Source: Metallyticus violacea
Lineage: Eukaryota; Arthropoda; Insecta; Mantodea; Metallyticidae
DNA length: 64,000 nucleotides
NCBI GenBank assembly: GCA_030762175.1
Contig: CM060833.1
Coordinates: forward strand, 171,850,501-171,914,500
Reading direction: 5' to 3'
Of the stretch, positions 60,169-64,000 are shown in pieces. The notes beneath the pieces are model-generated. The model had not been told where the DNA came from. It saw only the letters and a program-made list of their open reading frames with translations, and ran no database searches. Position 1 is the first letter of the stretch. Each line of letters opens with the position of its first letter. A program made the position numbers and the translations under genes.

Positions 60169-61870
60169 AATCAACGAAGTTCTCCTTCTCCCGCCGCTGT
60201 CTCGAAGTGTCGCTGTGCCACCCTGGCAGAGCCCTGGAATTTTGTGATCTTTTCAGGTCAAAGGGGGAAAGAGTCGGGAACTAGGTCATATATGAAAACA
60301 AATGTTAAAACTCGAGATGACACTATTTATTTGCTTGTGTCACTCGTTCAATGTTAAGGGTCGCCATTTTAAGTTCTGATGAGCGGGCCATGGATCACAC
60401 TTGCACTATAACCGAACTAATTGTCTATCATTTTTCCCGGATAGCTAAAGCACTCTTCTCTTTATAGCTCAACAAACGCTTTCTATAGCTCAACTCACAC
60501 TCCCCATAGCTGAACTCGCTCTTTTTCTATCTAATCTTTTATCAAATATTCCTTCATCCGGTCGGTGACCATCTCCTACCATTTCAAACTATTATTATTG
60601 AATCATTTCTATCTCTTGGCAGAGGGGCGTCCATATACTTTTCTTAAGATCTCCCTTAATGGACGTTCCTTAGGCGTTGAATTTAACCTATTCTTTCCCC
60701 TTTGACTCCCTTATGTCGGACTTTCTGGTTTATTTCATCATCATGACTTCGTGTTCTTAGTCAGTTCCATATTACGCTTTGCCTTCAGATTTTAACAAAG
60801 CTGAGCTTTTCCAGAAACCTTAAAGGGTCACCCTTCGTACACAAAGCATCTTGCAACAAAAAAATACAAAAGATGTACATGGTCATCTGGTTCCTTTGTT
60901 CAGCCCAAAACACATTCACAATTAACATTTTCTGGCTTATTTCTAAAGTTTCCGTCCACCAGTTTTTCCTCTCACTACCCATGAAATACACAATACGCAA
61001 ATAACCCAACTACCAACATGAATGCATAAATTACAATGATATTTATAATATATGTAATTGCTTATTCAGTGATATTTTAATTGGGGTCAGCATCTCATAA
61101 TTACTGCTTCAGTTGATACTAAGTAATTATGTTGCCCATCATTAGGCAACTGGAAAAGTAACAACAGCAATATCTTATCTGCAGTAGCACGTTAGCATTT
61201 CATAGAATTACAGCTTTCTACGGAGTAATATTTTTATGTTAGATTTTCAAAACATTTTCTTTGAGGAAACATTTCAATAGTAGCTACAAATTAACAGTAT
61301 TTCATGAAAGGCAAGCATTTCAAGTTCCCGCACATTGTTAAGAAGTAATCACACATACAAAGTATCCGCGTGCACAGAAAAGAGCATCGAGTAAGCCAGC
61401 AGATTTCTGGGATTTGAGGTTATGAAACTTCTTAATATTCATAGAAGAAAGCTGCAGCAGTTAGCAGAGAAAATAATAAGTTTAGAAATGGGTAAACATC
61501 AAATGGGTAAATGGGTAAACATCAATCGTGATAAGCAAACTCATTCCAGCATCATTGACGCGGGAATTGGATATCAGGATCGGATTCGCACATCCATGTC
61601 ACGGAGGTTCTCAAGTGGGTGCCTACGATGATAGCATGCACTTTCACGCTTAACAATGAGGAAGACTTCCTTGAATATATTGTTGCAGAGAATGTGCTCG
61701 GAAACAAGAGCCTGCACATGTCTTCTGCAGCCAAGAAAAAGTTCAAGTCTGAACGCGTAAAAATGGTATTTCTTCTGGAATATGAAAAGGCCACTTTTGG
61801 AACCCTATCAGGAAAAGAATGAATAGTACCCAATCGAGAGAGTTGATGCAAGCTACTTTTGTTTAAAGGA

Positions 61871-61965
61871 ATCCATCCATCCACCCATCCATCCATCCAC
61901 CCATCCATCCATCCATCCATCCATCCATCCATCCATCCATCCATCCATCCATCCATCCATCCACA
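61871..61965 (+). repeat. (CCAT)n microsatellite, about 95 bp
   Basis: ATCC/CCAT units with three CACC variants in the left third. It creates the Trp-Met-Asp-Gly repeats in the 142-codon minus-strand frame (61552-61980), which is therefore not accepted as a gene. Confidence 0.97.
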
Positions 61966-62144
61966 CATTTGTTCGTTCATTCATTCATTGGTAGTTTGAG
62001 GATTATTAATAACGAAAACTATTATTTTGTAGCCGTAGCTGAGACGCAAGACCTAAAACTCTTTAGACACCATTATAAGATTGAGATGTTAGGTATTTCA
62101 ACATTCCTTATACAACCCTGATCTCGCTACCTTATAAAAAAGAG

Positions 62145-62422
62145 TTTGTTTGTTTTATTTACGGACGCTCTTTACATCTCAGGTCATCAGCGTCCCATTC
62201 AATTCAGGGCGTGGAACGGCCGACAAATTTTGTTCAGAGGCCTCTTCTTTCAGGCTTAAGGTTCTTTATCTGCCGTGAATGTACGACACGGGGACCCACG
62301 ACTTTACTTTCCTTCTGAAGGAAGCCATACTTAGGAATTTTACGCCCGAAAAAACCCATCGATCCTGGCCGGGATCGAACCCGCAATCTTGGGTTTAGAA
62401 GGCAAATATAGCTACCACATCA
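62145..62422 (-). mobile_element. SINE-B copy 6, with approximate target duplication
   Basis: Minus-strand SINE-B, slightly truncated at the head ('gtggtagctatatttgcc'), with B box 'cgggttcgatcccgg'. The body is well preserved ('cgggcgtaaaattcctaagt', 'ggcttccttcagaaggaaag', 'ccccgtgtcgtacattcacgg', 'cctgaaagaagaggcctctg', 'gtcggccgttccacgccctg'), with the usual 'aataaaacaaacaaa' tail. It is flanked by 'cttataaaaaagag' (62131-62144) and 'cttataagaaagag' (62423-62436), identical at 13 of 14 positions. Confidence 0.92.
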
Positions 62423-62436
62423 CTTATAAGAAAGAG

Positions 62437-63129
62437 AGAAGTTGGGGGTGATGAAAGGTCAAGGGAGCTGTGCATTCTTGGCTGCAGATACATTTTTTTG
62501 AATCTGCAAATATTTCTTTTCTACGGTCCCTTCATAGGCGGAACATATATGAATAACATTCTTTAATATTAGAGAAGGTGACTAAATTTGAAGAAAATAG
62601 AATTCAGCACATTATGACAAGGCGTTAAGAGAGCTTTCTCAAAATATTTGTTGGATTATAAACAGGAGGACTCGAATAGAAAGAGAGAGATTCATTGTCT
62701 TGAGAATGGGACCAGTAAAGAGGCCTAAATCCTTAGCGTATAAAAAGCTGATAATATTTATTAAAGAATGATCAGACTTTTTACAGGCATCATTTCTCGC
62801 ACTAAAATTTAATTTGACAATATTTTGTTTGCTTAATGTACATGTGGTACTAGCTTCATTGTTAACACTTCCAGTCCCCGCCTGTGAGAGATGTACAAGT
62901 TGAAACATTTGCAGTTCCTCATACAGTAAATGCGACGAACAATATGCTGCTATGAAATTCTGCTTTGTTGTCAACAAATCTTCAATTGATACCTATGCAT
63001 TGTTACAGGAGGCTGGTTCTTCCCTTTAGATAGATTAAAATGTTTGAAGGAGGGGAGGAAATGAATTTCAAAGGAATGTGAACCCACGCTCCAGTTTGTG
63101 CTCTTATGGGAGGACACCGCTGTTGTCAA
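62437..63129. other. No recognised gene
   Basis: A 112-codon minus frame (62639-62977) has no recognised motif, and the sequence composition is like the flanks. Confidence 0.5.
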
Positions 63130-63165
63130 TTTTTTTAATGGTGTTTAACGCCCGTTTTAACTACC
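63130..63165 (-). mobile_element. SINE-A 3' tail fragment
   Basis: The plus strand 'tttttttaatggtgtttaac' continues into 'gcccgttttaacta', the reverse complement of the SINE-A 3' end including its A-rich tail. The remaining element is absent, so the copy is 5'-truncated to about 35 bp. Confidence 0.85.
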
Positions 63166-64000
63166 GTAGAGAGAGGATCGTCGAATAACATGAACAACAT
63201 TTTCAGAAATTCTGAATATAATTTTTATATTTGGAAGAAACTTGAAATAAAAGTTTGTATTGTGAGTCAGTAATCCTATAGCTGTCAAATAGAGAACGTT
63301 CTTATTAATAATAAGTCGAAATAAAATAATTACATAAAAGGAATCAATAGTTCTGTTGAAGACTTCTGCTTCCAAAATAATTAAATTTATAAAACAACTG
63401 TTTACTAGAAATACCGAATTGTGTAAAGGAATGCCGAGCTAATTCATTCCATCAAGTTATAAACATATTATATTTGTATAAGCTCTTAAATATAATTAAA
63501 TATTGTTTCTCACCACTTTTTAAGACAATAATTTAATTTAGTGGTTCGTTGCCTTTGCTGGTTGCCACGTTAGTACAATGTATTGGGGAAAAACTCACCC
63601 AGGAAAGAGTTGTTCTCATATCATCTTAAAGATATGAAAATGCTGATTACAGTGTAATATTGATAAAAGTGTGTAGCCATTTCTGGCATGGAACACTAAA
63701 ATATCATCTCTACCAAAATCCCCATACTAGTAATACACGAAGTTATAGTTGTACGTGAAGACGAAACAGTTAACCAATGAGTAATTTGGCCAAAAGCCGG
63801 AAGAGTAAAAAGTGTTAAAATACTTTCATATTGTCTCTTTCCATATAAAGTCATTACTCATAATTTAATGCAAAGTAACCGCATTGCCATGACTTTATCA
63901 CCAGTGCACTTGTATTTATATTTTGGTGGGCGGAAAGTCAGCTGCAAACTGCAAATTGGGGAAGCCACCAAAATGAATTAAAGCTAAAGTAATAAACTGT
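63166..64000. other. AT-rich, nothing recognised
   Basis: Only a 72-codon minus frame without motif. No repeats were noted. Confidence 0.6.

Larger units (their letters stand above)
57904..61870. other. No recognised gene
   Basis: Contains a poly-C run (57991-58002), a poly-A run (58455-58480), and short AT-rich frames. Two small tandem arrays lie at 60131-60168 (ten-base unit 'taatactcat', about four copies) and 60455-60530 (three loose copies of a 'tatagctcaac' motif). The minus strand near 60355 reads 'atggcgaccctt', vaguely PBS-like, but no LTR end is adjacent. Confidence 0.45.

Noticed and set aside
60300..60420. Second PBS/LTR junction suggested by minus-strand 'tggcgaccctt'
   Set aside because: No TG...CA end lies next to it, only nine bases look PBS-like, and no TATA/poly-A arrangement follows at LTR distance.
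61552..61980. 142-codon minus-strand open frame with Trp-Met-Asp-Gly repeats
   Set aside because: About a quarter of it is the CCAT microsatellite read in frame. The remainder has no motif and there is no gene structure around it.
18143..63165. CRISPR-like or tandem array interpretation of the repeated blocks
   Set aside because: The repeats are dispersed, differ in orientation and length, and have SINE anatomy. There are no regularly spaced short repeats with unique spacers.

Overview
The window looks like non-coding, AT-rich DNA from a large, repeat-laden eukaryotic genome, most probably an arthropod and within that an insect. The evidence is the type of mobile-element debris: irritans-like mariner, Tc1/IS630, piggyBac-like and another arthropod-type transposase relic, two tRNA-derived SINE families, a gypsy-like LTR with a recognisable primer-binding site, and many ATT, ACT, CCAT and GAA microsatellites. 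A cockroach, termite or related polyneopteran would fit, but that is inference. No open reading frame exceeds about 140 codons. I found no intact host gene, no rRNA, no convincing functional tRNA gene, no CRISPR array and no bacterial-style operon.

Layout. 0-7.7 kb: mostly featureless, with two SINE-A copies (3.25-4.22 kb) and one half of a dispersed repeat (2.6-2.9 kb). 7.75-9.06 kb: a decayed transposase-like gene on the minus strand. 10.4-16.3 kb: a degraded SINE-A, a candidate solo LTR with TATA box and AATAAA, GAA/AAT/ACT microsatellites, and a head-to-tail SINE-A dimer. 16-25.5 kb: nearly empty apart from ATT-type microsatellites and a possible TATA promoter near 20.8 kb. 25.5-30.2 kb: three SINE-A copies, one SINE-B and the first copy of a diverged duplicated unit. 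32.2-37.3 kb: a cluster of dead DNA transposons (mariner-like on minus; piggyBac-like, IS630/DDE_3-like, a NNxxExWH-type C-terminus and Tc1-like on plus). 41.1-41.7 kb: a foldback element. 43.7 kb: second copy of the 2.6-kb repeat. 46.5-47.1 kb: the best preserved mariner transposase relic. 48.2-49.3 kb: an LTR plus PBS on the minus strand, otherwise truncated. 50.6-53.5 kb: two SINE-B insertions with clear target-site duplications, the second copy of the duplicated unit (whose minus-strand frame faintly resembles an insect chemoreceptor C-terminus) and a SINE-A. 53.6-64 kb: mostly featureless, with two more SINE-B copies and ATT and CCAT microsatellites.

The elements do not form a working pathway; they record successive insertion. 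SINE-A and SINE-B copies split the older duplicated unit, giving a relative order. The most interesting items are the foldback element at 41.1 kb, the duplicated unit at 28/52 kb, the SINE-B copies with target duplications, the SINE-A dimer and the LTR/PBS remnant. All family names rest on motif recognition by eye.
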